NCBI RefSeq assembly: GCF_017377795.1
Contig: NZ_JAFRDR010000001.1
Location: 372,001-436,000, forward strand
DNA: 64,000 nucleotides
Direction of reading: 5' to 3'
Source: Williamsia soli
GTDB taxonomy: Bacteria; Actinomycetota; Actinomycetes; Mycobacteriales; Mycobacteriaceae
Shown piece after piece: positions 35,925 to 44,896 of this stretch. Below the pieces are notes generated by a model. It searched no databases. It was not told where the DNA came from and saw nothing but the letters and a program-made list of their open reading frames with translations. Every line of letters begins with the position of its first letter. Positions within the stretch are counted from its first letter, which is position 1. Position numbers and translations under genes: made by a program.

Positions 35925-36524
35925 GTGGTGGCCGGAGGAACGAAGCGCCTACCGCGCGCCGTGCGCGAGCAGCAGATGCTCGATGCGGCCGTACAGGTGT
36001 TCGCCGCCAACGGCTTTCGTGAGACCTCTATGGATGCCATTGCGGCACAGGCCAGCATCAGCAAGCCGATGCTGTATCTGTACTACGGGTCGAAGGACGA
36101 ACTGTTCGGCGCCTGTATCAATCGGGAGGGTGGCCGCTTCATCGAGGCGATGAGCGCCGGCTTCGACCCGAATCTCCGGCAGCACGATCAGGCCCGCACC
36201 GTCATCTACGACTTCTTGCGGTACGTCCACGACAACAAGGAGTCGTGGCGGGTGCTCTATCGCCTCGCCACCGGCCAGGCCAACTTCGCAGGACTGGTCG
36301 CCGCCAGTCGGGCGCGACTGATCGAGATGGTCGCCGACCTGCTTCGCCGCGGGACCACGGTTCCGCACCCGAGTGACACCGACTTCGAACTGATGGCCGT
36401 CGCGCTGGTCGGTGCCGGTGAGGCGGTGGCCGACCGGATCTCCGAAGGGGACATCGACCTCGACACCGCGGCCGACCTCATGGTCTCCATGGGCTGGCGC
36501 GGCCTTGCAGGCGACCGCCCCTAG
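35925..36524 (+). CDS. TetR family regulator of the linked fatty-acyl genes (proposed)
   Basis: 199 residues from GTG 35925, placed 7 nt after AGGAAG; GTG 35919 is in frame but too close to that site. HTH motif QASISKPMLYLYYGSKDELF. The C-terminal part is helical. Its own promoter and the fabG4/fadA2 promoter both carry CTTAC-type palindromes, so it probably represses the htdX-fabG4 and fadA2 units in response to an acyl-CoA or related ligand. Position as Rv0238. Confidence 0.85.
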   Translation: MVAGGTKRLPRAVREQQMLDAAVQVFAANGFRETSMDAIAAQASISKPMLYLYYGSKDELFGACINREGGRFIEAMSAGFDPNLRQHDQARTVIYDFLRYVHDNKESWRVLYRLATGQANFAGLVAASRARLIEMVADLLRRGTTVPHPSDTDFELMAVALVGAGEAVADRISEGDIDLDTAADLMVSMGWRGLAGDRP

Positions 36525-36534
36525 CATCCGAAAA

Positions 36535-36585
36535 TGGTGGGTTTTGGCGACCTCCACCTGGGGAAATGCTCGCCAAAACCCACCA
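36535..36585. terminator. Perfect 16-bp hairpin between convergent genes
   Basis: TGGTGGGTTTTGGCGA (36535-36550) and TCGCCAAAACCCACCA (36570-36585) are perfect inverted repeats around a 19-nt loop. It lies between the TetR stop (36524) and the htdX stop (36595), so it can end transcription from both sides. Confidence 0.75.
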
Positions 36586-36594
36586 ATTCCGGGA

Positions 36595-37482
36595 TTACCG
36601 GAGTGTCGCGGTGAGGTGCGGGTAACCCTTTTTCGGGTTGAGCACCGAGATGTCGAACGCGCCCGATCCCGCGCCCTCGACCGGCTTGGTGTAGACGTTC
36701 ACCGTCGCGGGCAGGATGACCGGCTTACCGAACCGCACGTTGTACGTGACCTTGCCGTCGAGTCGTCCCTCGACGTTGGCCACCACGCGCGCGGCGGTCC
36801 ACATGCCGTGTGCGATGGCCCGGGGAAAGCCGAACGCCTTGGCGCCCAGATCACTCATGTGGATCGGGTTGCGGTCGCCGCTGGCTGCCGCGTACTGCCG
36901 GATCAGACCCAGATCTGCCTTCAGCTTCGCGTCCGGGGGCGGGGGCCGATGGTCCTTCGGGGCCTCGGGCCGCGGTCCACCGGACAGGCTGGTGCGCTGC
37001 TGACTCAGGAACGTCGCGGTCTGCCGGGCGACCGGCTCATGGCCGACGGCGAACTCGGAGATGACGTCGACCAGCATGCCCTTGCGGTGTTCGCGGAGGT
37101 TCTCCGCATGCGTGGTGATGGTCAGCGGCTCGGTGACCCCGATCGGCCGGTACCGCTCGATGGTGTTCTCGATATGGACCGAACCGATGGCCGTGAGCGG
37201 GAAGTCGCCTGCCACAAGCAGTTTCATGACCAACGGGAACTGGAGGACGAACGGGAACGTCAACGGGAGCGTGTCGCCGAACCGCTGACCCGTCGCGGCG
37301 CAGTACGCGGCGAGCTGGTCGAGGTCGACCTTCACGCCGGACAGCGTCAGCTCGGTGTCGGGAAGAGTGGCGTCAGGAGACACCTTTCCCGACTTGCCGA
37401 CCACCGGGAGCATCCCGATGATGGCCCGCCGGTAGATGTCGGCGGTCCCGGGGAGCTCTTTCAGTGCAATGGTTTTGGCCAT
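36595..37482 (-). CDS. htdX: MaoC-like 3-hydroxyacyl-thioester dehydratase (HtdX)
   Basis: 295 residues, double hot-dog form. Hydratase-2 motif ASGDRNPIHMSDLGAKAFG with IAHGMW in the C-terminal half gives the catalytic Asp-His. The start ATG 37482 lies 1 bp after the fabG4 stop. With FabG4 (reductase) and FadA2 (thiolase) it could complete reversible beta-oxidation or acyl-chain elongation steps on CoA esters. Position as Rv0241c. Confidence 0.9.
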   Translation of the reverse strand: MAKTIALKELPGTADIYRRAIIGMLPVVGKSGKVSPDATLPDTELTLSGVKVDLDQLAAYCAATGQRFGDTLPLTFPFVLQFPLVMKLLVAGDFPLTAIGSVHIENTIERYRPIGVTEPLTITTHAENLREHRKGMLVDVISEFAVGHEPVARQTATFLSQQRTSLSGGPRPEAPKDHRPPPPDAKLKADLGLIRQYAAASGDRNPIHMSDLGAKAFGFPRAIAHGMWTAARVVANVEGRLDGKVTYNVRFGKPVILPATVNVYTKPVEGAGSGAFDISVLNPKKGYPHLTATLR

Positions 37483-37483
37483 G

Positions 37484-38854
37484 TCAGGCACCCAGCATGC
37501 TCTGGCCGCAGACCCGGACGACGTTGCCGGTGACCGCACTCGACGCCGGGTTGGCGAAGTACGCGACGGTCTCTGCGACGTCGACGGTCTGGCCGCCCTG
37601 CTGCAGCGAGCTGATGCGACGACCCACCTCGCGGGTGGCCAGCGGGATCGCGGCGGTCATGGCGGTTTCGATGAAGCCGGGCGCGACCGCGTTGATGGTG
37701 ATCTTCTTCTCGGCAAGGATCGGCGCATAGGCGTCGACGAGTCCGATCACGCCGGCCTTCGAGGTGCCGTAGTTGGTCTGCCCGCGGTTGCCCGCGATGC
37801 CCGCGATGGACGACACGTCGATGACCGAGCCGCCTTCACGCAGTGCGCCCGCCTCGACCAGGTCGTCGACGAGCTGCTGCGGCGCAATGAGATTCACGCC
37901 GATGACCGAACTCCAGCGGGCGTCGTCCATGTTGGCGAGCAACTTGTCGCGGGTGATGCCTGCGTTGTTCACGATGATGTCCACTCCGCCGTGACGTTCG
38001 AGGACGTGTTCGGCGAGCTTCTTGCCGGCGTCGGCGGCGGTGACGTCGAGGGGCAGTGCGGTGCCGCCGACCTTGTTCGCGGTCGCCGAGAGGGCGTCGC
38101 CCGCAGCGGGGATGTCCGCGGCGATGACGTGGGCGCCATCGCGAGCGAGCACCTCGGCGATGGTGGCGCCGATGCCGCGGGCGGCGCCGGTGACCACGGC
38201 CACCTTGCCCTGCAGCGGCTTGTCCCAGCTGGCCGGGGCGACGGCATCTTTCTCGTCGACGCGGATGACCTGGGCGTCGACGAAGGCCGACTTGGCCGAC
38301 AGGAGGAATCGCAGTGTCGATTCGAGGCCGGACAGCCCGGTCTTGGCGTCGGGGGAGACGTACACGAGTTGTGCCGTGGCACCCTTGCGAAGCTCCTTGC
38401 CGAGGGACCGGGTGAAGCCTTCGAGGGCGCGCTGGGCGATGTGTTCGCTCGGGTCCTTGATCAGCTCCGGGGTGGTGCCGATGACCACGAACCGCGCCGA
38501 GTTGCCGGTGGAACGCAGTGTCGGGCCGAAGAACTCGAAGAGCAGCGAGAGCTCGGAGGATTGTGTGATCCCGGTCGCATCGAGGACGACGGCGCCGAGC
38601 TTGTCCGCGCCCCGGCCCCCGGTGTTGTTCGTGATCAGTTCATAACCGCTGTCGGGATCGCCGAGGATCTCGCGCAGCGGTTCGATCAGCCGGCCGTTGC
38701 CGCCGAGCAGGACCGGGCCCGACAGGGCGGGTTCGCCGGCCTTGTAACGGCGCAGGACCGGCGGCTGCGGCAGGCCGACCTTGCCGGCGATGAACGATCC
38801 GGGTCCGGAGCTGACGAACGTCGAATACAGGTCGGTGGTTCCAGTGGCTGACAC
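37484..38854 (-). CDS. fabG4: High-molecular-weight 3-oxoacyl reductase FabG4
   Basis: 456 residues. The C-terminal SDR domain (about 215-456) holds [15 protein letters not shown] for NAD(H) and the catalytic Ser-Tyr-Lys ([14 protein letters not shown]). The N-terminal roughly 200 residues form the extra flavodoxin-like domain seen only in HMwFabG. First gene of the minus-strand unit with htdX; its promoter faces fadA2 across a 139-bp gap with a perfect palindrome. Confidence 0.92.
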   Translation of the reverse strand: MSATGTTDLYSTFVSSGPGSFIAGKVGLPQPPVLRRYKAGEPALSGPVLLGGNGRLIEPLREILGDPDSGYELITNNTGGRGADKLGAVVLDATGITQSSELSLLFEFFGPTLRSTGNSARFVVIGTTPELIKDPSEHIAQRALEGFTRSLGKELRKGATAQLVYVSPDAKTGLSGLESTLRFLLSAKSAFVDAQVIRVDEKDAVAPASWDKPLQGKVAVVTGAARGIGATIAEVLARDGAHVIAADIPAAGDALSATANKVGGTALPLDVTAADAGKKLAEHVLERHGGVDIIVNNAGITRDKLLANMDDARWSSVIGVNLIAPQQLVDDLVEAGALREGGSVIDVSSIAGIAGNRGQTNYGTSKAGVIGLVDAYAPILAEKKITINAVAPGFIETAMTAAIPLATREVGRRISSLQQGGQTVDVAETVAYFANPASSAVTGNVVRVCGQSMLGA

Positions 38855-38937
38855 GAAGCACTCCTAGGTCGCTGACGGCATCTGAAGTTGTTTTCCGCCG
38901 CCCATCAGGGGTAGTCCCGGGCGGAGTCGACAACTAA

Positions 38938-38953
38938 CTTACTCGCGAGTAAG
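38938..38953. promoter_or_regulatory. Perfect palindromic operator in the fabG4/fadA2 divergent promoter
   Basis: CTTACTCGCGAGTAAG is a perfect 16-bp palindrome 84 bp before the fabG4 start and 41 bp before fadA2, so a bound dimer could affect both. It matches the TetR promoter site in the outer CTTAC/GTAAG arms. Confidence 0.65.
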
Positions 38954-38993
38954 AATACGCTATACGAGTCATCCACTACATGGGAGATCCACA

Positions 38994-40358
38994 GTGTCGA
39001 CGAGCAATGGACCATCAAACAGCGGGCCAACAAACAGCGGGTCAGCGGAGACCAGCGGGGCTGCGACCACGTCGCGCGCGTCCCGCAGCGTGCGGCCGGT
39101 CGCTATCGTCGGTGGCAACCGGATTCCGTTCGCGCGCCAGGACGGTGCGTACGCCAAGGCGAGCAATCAGGACATGTTCACCGCCACGCTCGATGGCCTG
39201 ATCAGCCGATTCAGCCTGCAGGGTGAGCGTCTCGGCATGGTCGCGGGCGGCGCGGTGCTCAAGCACTCGCGCGACTTCAACCTGATCCGTGAGTCGGTAC
39301 TGGGTTCGGCGTTGTCGCCGTACACGCCTGCCTTCGATCTGCAGCAGGCCTGCGGTACCGGTCTGCAGGCGATCTCCGCGGTCGCCGACGGCATCGCCAC
39401 CGGCAAGTTCGAAGCGGGCATCGGAGGCGGCGTCGACACCACATCGGATGCCCCGATCGGGGTTTCCGAAGACATGCGTCAGGTGATGTTGCAGGTCAAT
39501 CGGGCTCGCAGTCTGGCTGACCGGCTCAAGGCCATTGCCAAGCTCCCGACCTCGCTGGGCATCGAGATCCCGCGCAACGGCGAGCCGCGCACAGGTATGT
39601 CGATGGGCGACCACGCGGCCATCACCGCAAAAGAGTTCGGCATCAAGCGCGAGGATCAGGACGAACTGGCTGCGGCCAGCCATCAGAAGATGGCGGCCGC
39701 GTACGACCGCGGCTTCTTCGATGACCTGATCACCCCGTTCCAGGGCCTGGCCCGCGACCAGAACCTGCGTCCGGGCAGCACGGTCGAGAAGCTGGCGACC
39801 CTCAAGCCGGTCTTCGGTGTCTCGCTCGGCGACGCGACCATGACCGCGGGCAACTCGACCCCACTGACCGACGGTGCGTCGGCGGTGCTGCTGTCCACCG
39901 ACGAGTGGGCTGCGGAGAAGAAGCTGCCGGTGCTCGCGCATCTGGTGGACGTCGAGACCGCTGCGGTCGACTACGTCAACGGGCCCGACGGACTGTTGAT
40001 GGCCCCGACCTACGCCATTCCGCGACTGCTCCAGCGCAACGGCCTGACCCTGCAGGACTTCGATTTCTATGAGATCCACGAGGCCTTCGCGTCGGTGGTG
40101 CTCTGCACCCTCGCGGCGTTCGAATCCGAGGATTACTGCAAAGAACGCCTCGGCCTCGACAACGCACTCGGCTCGATCGATCGCACCAAGCTCAACGTCA
40201 ACGGGTCGTCGTTGGCTGCGGGTCACCCGTTCGCCGCGACCGGTGGCCGGATCGTCGCGCAGGCGGCGAAGCAGATCAAGGAGAACGGCGGCGGCCGCGC
40301 GCTGATCTCCATCTGTGCCGCCGGCGGTCAAGGCGTCACCGCGATCATCGAGGGCTGA
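38994..40358 (+). CDS. fadA2: Acetyl-CoA C-acetyltransferase (thiolase)
   Basis: 454 residues. Thiolase nucleophile Cys120 in LQQACGTGLQAI, plus EIHEAFA, GHPFAATGGR and CAAGGQG with the second Cys and the catalytic His. An extra N-terminal segment of about 32 residues is Ser/Asn/Gly rich with an NSGPTNSG repeat and is probably disordered. Cleaves 3-ketoacyl-CoA or condenses acetyl-CoA. Divergent from fabG4; position as Rv0243. Confidence 0.93.
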   Translation: MSTSNGPSNSGPTNSGSAETSGAATTSRASRSVRPVAIVGGNRIPFARQDGAYAKASNQDMFTATLDGLISRFSLQGERLGMVAGGAVLKHSRDFNLIRESVLGSALSPYTPAFDLQQACGTGLQAISAVADGIATGKFEAGIGGGVDTTSDAPIGVSEDMRQVMLQVNRARSLADRLKAIAKLPTSLGIEIPRNGEPRTGMSMGDHAAITAKEFGIKREDQDELAAASHQKMAAAYDRGFFDDLITPFQGLARDQNLRPGSTVEKLATLKPVFGVSLGDATMTAGNSTPLTDGASAVLLSTDEWAAEKKLPVLAHLVDVETAAVDYVNGPDGLLMAPTYAIPRLLQRNGLTLQDFDFYEIHEAFASVVLCTLAAFESEDYCKERLGLDNALGSIDRTKLNVNGSSLAAGHPFAATGGRIVAQAAKQIKENGGGRALISICAAGGQGVTAIIEG

Positions 40359-40359
40359 T

Positions 40360-40439
40360 CCACCCCCCCGATAATGGGGCCTTTTGGCGAACAAAACCCC
40401 AGGTGGGGTCCGCCATAAGGGCCCATCATCGGGAGGTGG
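40360..40439. terminator. 30-bp imperfect palindrome after fadA2
   Basis: Arms 40360-40389 and 40411-40440 pair over about 30 positions with a few mismatches (left arm begins CCACCCCCCCGATAATGGGG). The loop contains a second hairpin, ACCCC-AGGT-GGGGT. Followed by AAAAAAG on the plus strand. Starts 2 bp after the fadA2 stop. Confidence 0.7.
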
Positions 40440-40493
40440 GAAAAAAGTTTTGGCGGGTGTGTAACGTCCCGGCAGAACTCTGCGATGAACCAA

Positions 40494-40546
40494 GTAACTC
40501 CGGCTGAGCTGCACGACCCCCGACCCTGTAGCTCAGTCGGAGTTAC
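40494..40546. terminator. Second hairpin, proximal to the sugar-porter stop
   Basis: GTAACTCCGGCTGAGCTGC (40494-40512) and GTAGCTCAGTCGGAGTTAC (40528-40546) match at 17 of 19 positions around a 15-nt loop. It lies 35 bp beyond the MFS stop on the minus strand and so is its likely terminator. With 40360-40439 it fills the 222-bp gap. Confidence 0.65.
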
Positions 40547-40580
40547 CTAAATTCTGGCGCGATCACATCCTCGGCCGGAC

Positions 40581-42014
40581 CTAGTTCTGAAGGTAACTCC
40601 GCGGCTTGCCCGTGCTCTCGTCGTCGCCGTACTTCTCGGTGAACTCGGTCTCGAGCGATTCCAGCGTTCGGCCCTTGGTCTCGGGCAGGTACAACTTCAC
40701 GAAGGTGAACGCGCAGCAGCCCAGGACGAAGAAGATGAAGAACGTCGTGGAGATGCTGAACCAGTCCACGAGCTGCAAGAAGAAGAATCCGACCCCGAAG
40801 TTCACCAGCCACAGCACGCAACCGGTGACGCCGAACGCGAAGCCACGGATCTCGAGCGGGAAGATCTCGGAGAGCATCAGCCAGGTCACGGGTGACGTCG
40901 CACCCTGCTGGAAGGCCAAGAACGTCACCGTCAGGGTCAGTACCACGAACGCGCGGCCCGTCCCCGACGGCAGGATCAGCGAGAAGATCCCGATCAGCAG
41001 CAGTGCCGTGGCGGTGCCGGCGACGCCGACCATCAACATGGGCCGACGACCCACCTTGCCCAGCAACCAGATGCCGACAAACGTGGCTGCCACGGAGATG
41101 ACGCCGTTCGCGATGTTGGCCGTGAGGGCGGCGTCCTTGTCGAAACCGGAGTCCTCCAGGATCTGCGTCCCGTAGTACATGATCGAGTTCACTCCGCTGA
41201 TCTGCTGGACGACCGCGATGCCGCAGCCGATCACCAGCACCCGCCGGATCCACGGGACGTCGCGCAGGACGGTCCACTGCATCTTGACCGTCGACTTCTC
41301 TTCCTCGGCCATCCGGGTGATCTCGTCGGCCTCGATGCGGGCCTGCTGCTCTTCGCGGACCTGATGCAAGACGCGCAGCATGTCGGCGGTCCGACCCTGT
41401 CGGCCGAGCCAGCGCGGACTCTCGGGCATCACCAGCATGCCGAACCACAGCACCAATGCCGGCAATGTGGCGATGACCAGCATGTAGCGCCAGACGTGGT
41501 TGTCCTCGGTGAGGTTCGCGAGAATCGCATTGAACGTGAAGGCGAGAAGCTGCCCGCTGACGATCATCAGCTCGTTCTGGGTGACCATACGTCCGCGTTT
41601 CTCGGCCGGTGACATCTCGGCGAGATAGGTGGGTACGGTGACCGACGCGCCGCCGACCGCGAGTCCGAGCACGAAACGGAAGGCCACCATGACCTCCATC
41701 GAGGGGGCGAAGACACAGCCCAGGGTCGCGAAGAAGAAGATGACCGCCAGGCCGATGATGTTGCGTCGACGCCCATATCGGTCGGCGAGACGACCGCCCG
41801 CGATCGCGCCGACCGCGGCCCCGAAGATGAGCGAACTTGCCACCAGGGACTCGGTGAACGACGTCAGATTCAGCTGGTCCTTCTCGGCCATGTACGGCAG
41901 GGCGCCGTTGATGACGCCTGTGTCGTAGCCGAACAGCAGCCCGCCGAACGTCGAGATGATGGTGGCCAGGCGCAGGAACTTCGCAGGTGAACGGGTGGCT
42001 CCGCGCCGGCTCAT
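40581..42014 (-). CDS. MFS sugar porter (SP family) transporter
   Basis: 477 residues, 12 helices. LFGYDTGVINGALPYM, GGRLADRYGRRRNIIG and VPTYLAEMSPAEKRGRMV (PESPR-type loop VMPESPRWL) are sugar-porter signatures, closest in pattern to inositol/xylose/hexose:H+ symporters. PETKGRTLESLE is the C-terminal motif. The substrate cannot be fixed. Monocistronic; it diverges from the siderophore locus across a 131-bp gap. Confidence 0.88.
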   Translation of the reverse strand: MSRRGATRSPAKFLRLATIISTFGGLLFGYDTGVINGALPYMAEKDQLNLTSFTESLVASSLIFGAAVGAIAGGRLADRYGRRRNIIGLAVIFFFATLGCVFAPSMEVMVAFRFVLGLAVGGASVTVPTYLAEMSPAEKRGRMVTQNELMIVSGQLLAFTFNAILANLTEDNHVWRYMLVIATLPALVLWFGMLVMPESPRWLGRQGRTADMLRVLHQVREEQQARIEADEITRMAEEEKSTVKMQWTVLRDVPWIRRVLVIGCGIAVVQQISGVNSIMYYGTQILEDSGFDKDAALTANIANGVISVAATFVGIWLLGKVGRRPMLMVGVAGTATALLLIGIFSLILPSGTGRAFVVLTLTVTFLAFQQGATSPVTWLMLSEIFPLEIRGFAFGVTGCVLWLVNFGVGFFFLQLVDWFSISTTFFIFFVLGCCAFTFVKLYLPETKGRTLESLETEFTEKYGDDESTGKPRSYLQN

Positions 42015-42121
42015 ACGCCTGCCTTCCGGTGTGATCTGGCTCGCTCTCGGCCAGCTGTGAAGTTAGCACTGGTCGGGGCCTGAAGCGGGGCGGAGCTCAA
42101 AGTGCGCGTCTGGCGTCGAGC

Positions 42122-42140
42122 GCTGGTTAGGGTAGCCTTC
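42122..42140. promoter_or_regulatory. IdeR/DmdR-like iron box before the SIP gene
   Basis: The 19-mer at 42122-42140 contains GGTTAGGGTAGCC, matching 11 of 13 positions of the middle of the consensus TTAGGTTAGGCTAACCTAA (12 of 19 overall). It ends 5 bp before the SIP ATG, the usual place for iron repression of siderophore-uptake genes and compatible with a leaderless mRNA. Confidence 0.6.
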
Positions 42141-42145
42141 GTTTC

Positions 42146-43024
42146 ATGGGATTTTCGTTTGGGCGCGTGGTCGAGAAGACAGAGCTGAACCCCCGGCTGA
42201 TCCGGATCGTCTTCGCGATCGCCGATCTCGATCAGCTGCAGGTGCCGGATGTGGCCGACGCGGCCGTCGGGATCTACTTTCCCGAACCCGGCGAGCGCAA
42301 GGCGCCGGCGATGGAGAACCGCGACGGTGTCTGGAGCTACTACGACATCGATCCGATGCCGGAGGGGCGCAATTACTCCGTGCGTTATCTGGACCGTTCG
42401 GCGGCGACGATGACCATCGACTTCGTGGTCCACGACCACGGCACCGCGACCCTGTGGGCTCAGCGAACAGGGATCGGGGAGGAGGTCGCGATGTCGCACG
42501 CCCGGTCCTGGTATCGGCCGGAGCCCAGCACCGAATGGCAGTTGCTGGTGGCCGATCTCGCCGGACTGCCCGCGCTGGCGCGCATTCTCGAGGAGCTCCC
42601 CGCGAATCCGCGGGTGACGGCGATTGTCGAGGTGTGCGATGACGAGGATCTCTCCTACCTACCGAAGCGCGCCGACGTCGAAGTGATCGCGCAAGTGGGC
42701 AGTGGCAACGGATTCGGCGAGAGCAAGCTCGGTGACGCCGTCGAGGAGTTCGTGCACACGTACGGCCGCGGCTACTGCTGGTTCGCTGCCGAGGCCAAGG
42801 CGTCGCGGACTGCGCGCAAGCACTTGCGCAAGCAGTACGGCTGGAAAGCCGATCAGTGCGACATCATCGGCTACTGGCGCTTCGACGGTGAGGCCTGGGC
42901 CCGCAAGTTCGAAGAGGTTGGTGCCGAACTGTTCTCGGTGTATTCGACGGCGATCGCGGAAGGCAAGAGCGAGAAGATCGCCAGCGAGGAGTTCGACGAC
43001 GCCCTCGAGAGAGCGGGATTGTGA
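42146..43024 (+). CDS. Siderophore-interacting protein (FAD/NAD(P)H ferric-siderophore reductase)
   Basis: 292 residues, SIP/ViuB family. N-terminal FAD-binding domain with RNYSVRYLD (R-x-Y-S/T) and HDHGTATLWA, then an NAD(P)H-binding SIP domain with YCWFAAEAKASRTARKHL. Reduces Fe(III)-siderophore in the cytosol to release Fe(II). First gene of the locus, 66 bp before the first ABC half-transporter. In mycobacterial IrtA a comparable domain is fused to the transporter; here it is separate. Confidence 0.9.
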   Translation: MGFSFGRVVEKTELNPRLIRIVFAIADLDQLQVPDVADAAVGIYFPEPGERKAPAMENRDGVWSYYDIDPMPEGRNYSVRYLDRSAATMTIDFVVHDHGTATLWAQRTGIGEEVAMSHARSWYRPEPSTEWQLLVADLAGLPALARILEELPANPRVTAIVEVCDDEDLSYLPKRADVEVIAQVGSGNGFGESKLGDAVEEFVHTYGRGYCWFAAEAKASRTARKHLRKQYGWKADQCDIIGYWRFDGEAWARKFEEVGAELFSVYSTAIAEGKSEKIASEEFDDALERAGL

Positions 43025-43090
43025 CCACGCAACCCTTAGCGTTCTAGGGTGGTGGGCACGCGCACGAACAACGGCTTGGGGGAATGTGTA

Positions 43091-44896
43091 GTGGACACCG
43101 ACGCGATGTTGCGTCAGGAGGAATCCGACTCATACAGATCTGGCACCCGGTGGCCGGTCTGGTTCGTCCCGCCGGCTGACCCTGTCCGCGGCAAAGAGAT
43201 CAGGGTTGATGCGGAGACCACCCCTCGACAACTGGCGGTGCGGACCGTCTTCGGCGCAGGCAAGTACACCCTGCCCGCGATGGTCCTGATGATCGGGCAC
43301 TTTGTCGGTGAGGCGCTGGTCCCGGTGATCATGGGCATCGCCATCGATCGAGCGGTCGCAACCGGGGACGTCGGGTCTCTGGTGATCTGGGTGGTCGCGC
43401 TCGCCGCGAACTTCGTGTTGCTCTCGCACACCTGGCGTTTCGGTGAACGGTTGGCGGTCTACGGCCAGACCATGGTCGAGCATCACTTCCGGATGCGCGT
43501 CACCGACCGCATTCTCGATCCGATGGGCATGGCGGGGCCTGCGCGACTGCCGGGCGTGTCGTTGAACATCGCGACCTCGGACGTCAACCGCCTCTCGTAC
43601 GCGGTGTTCCTGGCGGTGTTCCCTGTCGGTGAGATGGCGGCGGTGTTGGTGGCAGGTGGTGTGCTGCTGTTCATCTCGTGGCCACTCGGGCTCGCCATCC
43701 TGCTCGGGGCTCCGACCCTGTTGTGGATTCTCGACCTCAGTGGTGGCCCACTTCGCGCACGCACCGAGCACGAGCAGGAGGCCGCGGGCGAGGCCGCCGG
43801 GACGGCCGCTGATCTGGTCGCGGGCTTCAGGATCGTCAAGGGCCTCGGCGCCGAAGGCGAAGCGGGCCGGCGCTATCGGGTTGCCAGCCGCCGCGCGAGA
43901 GACGGAGCCATCCGGGCCGGACGCTCCCAGGGGGCGTACATCGGTGTCATGCAGATGGTCTCGGCGCTCTTCGTGGTCGCAGTCGGCATCGCCGCCGGTC
44001 TGATGGCGCTGAACGGCGCGATGAGCCTGGGTGCGCTGATCACGGTGGTGGGCCTGACGCAGTTCATCATGGGACCGCTGAACAACCTGGGCACCAACTT
44101 CGGCGCGGTCTGGAACACCGCTGTGCCCTGTGCCAAGCGGGTGCTGTCGGTGTTGCAGGCCGAGCCGTCGGCGCAGACCGGCCGCGTACGAGATGCGCGC
44201 GGCGCAGTCGCCTTCCGGAACTTCACGCTCGGGCCAGTCCACGATCTCGATCTGGAGTTGCCGCCGTCGGGGCTGATCACCGTGATCTGTGGACCCGAGA
44301 CCACCGATGCCCTGACGTCGGTGCTCGCCCGCAAGGTCCATCCCGACGCAGGCAGTGTCACGTTGGGTGGCGTCGATCTGTTCGACCTGGACAACGACAT
44401 CTCGCAGCAACTGGTTCGCGCCGTACCGCATTCGCCCGATCTCTTCGAGGGAACAGTGCTCGACAACATCGGCGCCGGAGCCGGAAACCTGCCGGACCGT
44501 GATTCCCGGGTCACCCGGGCGATCTTCGCCGCCGCCTGTGACGACGTCGCCGAGGTGCTGCCGCTCGGTCTCGACACCCCGGTCGGGGAGGCAGGGCGCA
44601 TGTTGTCCGGTGGCCAGAGGCAGCGGGTGAGTCTTGCCAGGGCGCTCGCGGCGGACTCCGCGGTGCTCGTGCTCGACGACCCGACCACCGCGGTCGATTC
44701 GGTCACCGAGGCCACCGTGGCACAGCGACTCTCGCAGGCGCGACAGGGGCGGACCACGGTCATCTTCAGCAATTCACCTGCCTTGCTCGAGGCCTCCGAT
44801 CAGGTGATCGTCTTCGACGGTGCCGCCTTGGCCTATCAGGGCGATCTCGCCGGTGCGCAGGCGGCGTACGCGAACTCGAACGGGGGCTCGCGATGA
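43091..44896 (+). CDS. ABC half-transporter (IrtA-like) with degenerate ATP site
   Basis: 601 residues from GTG 43091 after GGGGGAA; ATG 43049 is longer. Six-helix type IV exporter-fold membrane domain then an NBD. The signature LSGGQ (505-509) is intact, but Walker A is lost (CGPETTDA near 400-407), the catalytic Glu is Asp (LDD, 529-530) and the switch His is Asn561. It therefore supplies only the signature half of one ATP site. Overlaps the next gene by 4 nt. With its partner it probably imports ferric siderophore (cf. IrtAB/YbtPQ); export is the alternative. Confidence 0.85.
   Translation: MDTDAMLRQEESDSYRSGTRWPVWFVPPADPVRGKEIRVDAETTPRQLAVRTVFGAGKYTLPAMVLMIGHFVGEALVPVIMGIAIDRAVATGDVGSLVIWVVALAANFVLLSHTWRFGERLAVYGQTMVEHHFRMRVTDRILDPMGMAGPARLPGVSLNIATSDVNRLSYAVFLAVFPVGEMAAVLVAGGVLLFISWPLGLAILLGAPTLLWILDLSGGPLRARTEHEQEAAGEAAGTAADLVAGFRIVKGLGAEGEAGRRYRVASRRARDGAIRAGRSQGAYIGVMQMVSALFVVAVGIAAGLMALNGAMSLGALITVVGLTQFIMGPLNNLGTNFGAVWNTAVPCAKRVLSVLQAEPSAQTGRVRDARGAVAFRNFTLGPVHDLDLELPPSGLITVICGPETTDALTSVLARKVHPDAGSVTLGGVDLFDLDNDISQQLVRAVPHSPDLFEGTVLDNIGAGAGNLPDRDSRVTRAIFAAACDDVAEVLPLGLDTPVGEAGRMLSGGQRQRVSLARALAADSAVLVLDDPTTAVDSVTEATVAQRLSQARQGRTTVIFSNSPALLEASDQVIVFDGAALAYQGDLAGAQAAYANSNGGSR

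Noticed and set aside
40528-40546. GTAGCTCAGTCGGAG resembles the D-arm of a tRNA
   Set aside because: No acceptor stem, anticodon arm or T-arm (GGTTCGAATCC) nearby; the bases form one side of a 19-bp hairpin instead.
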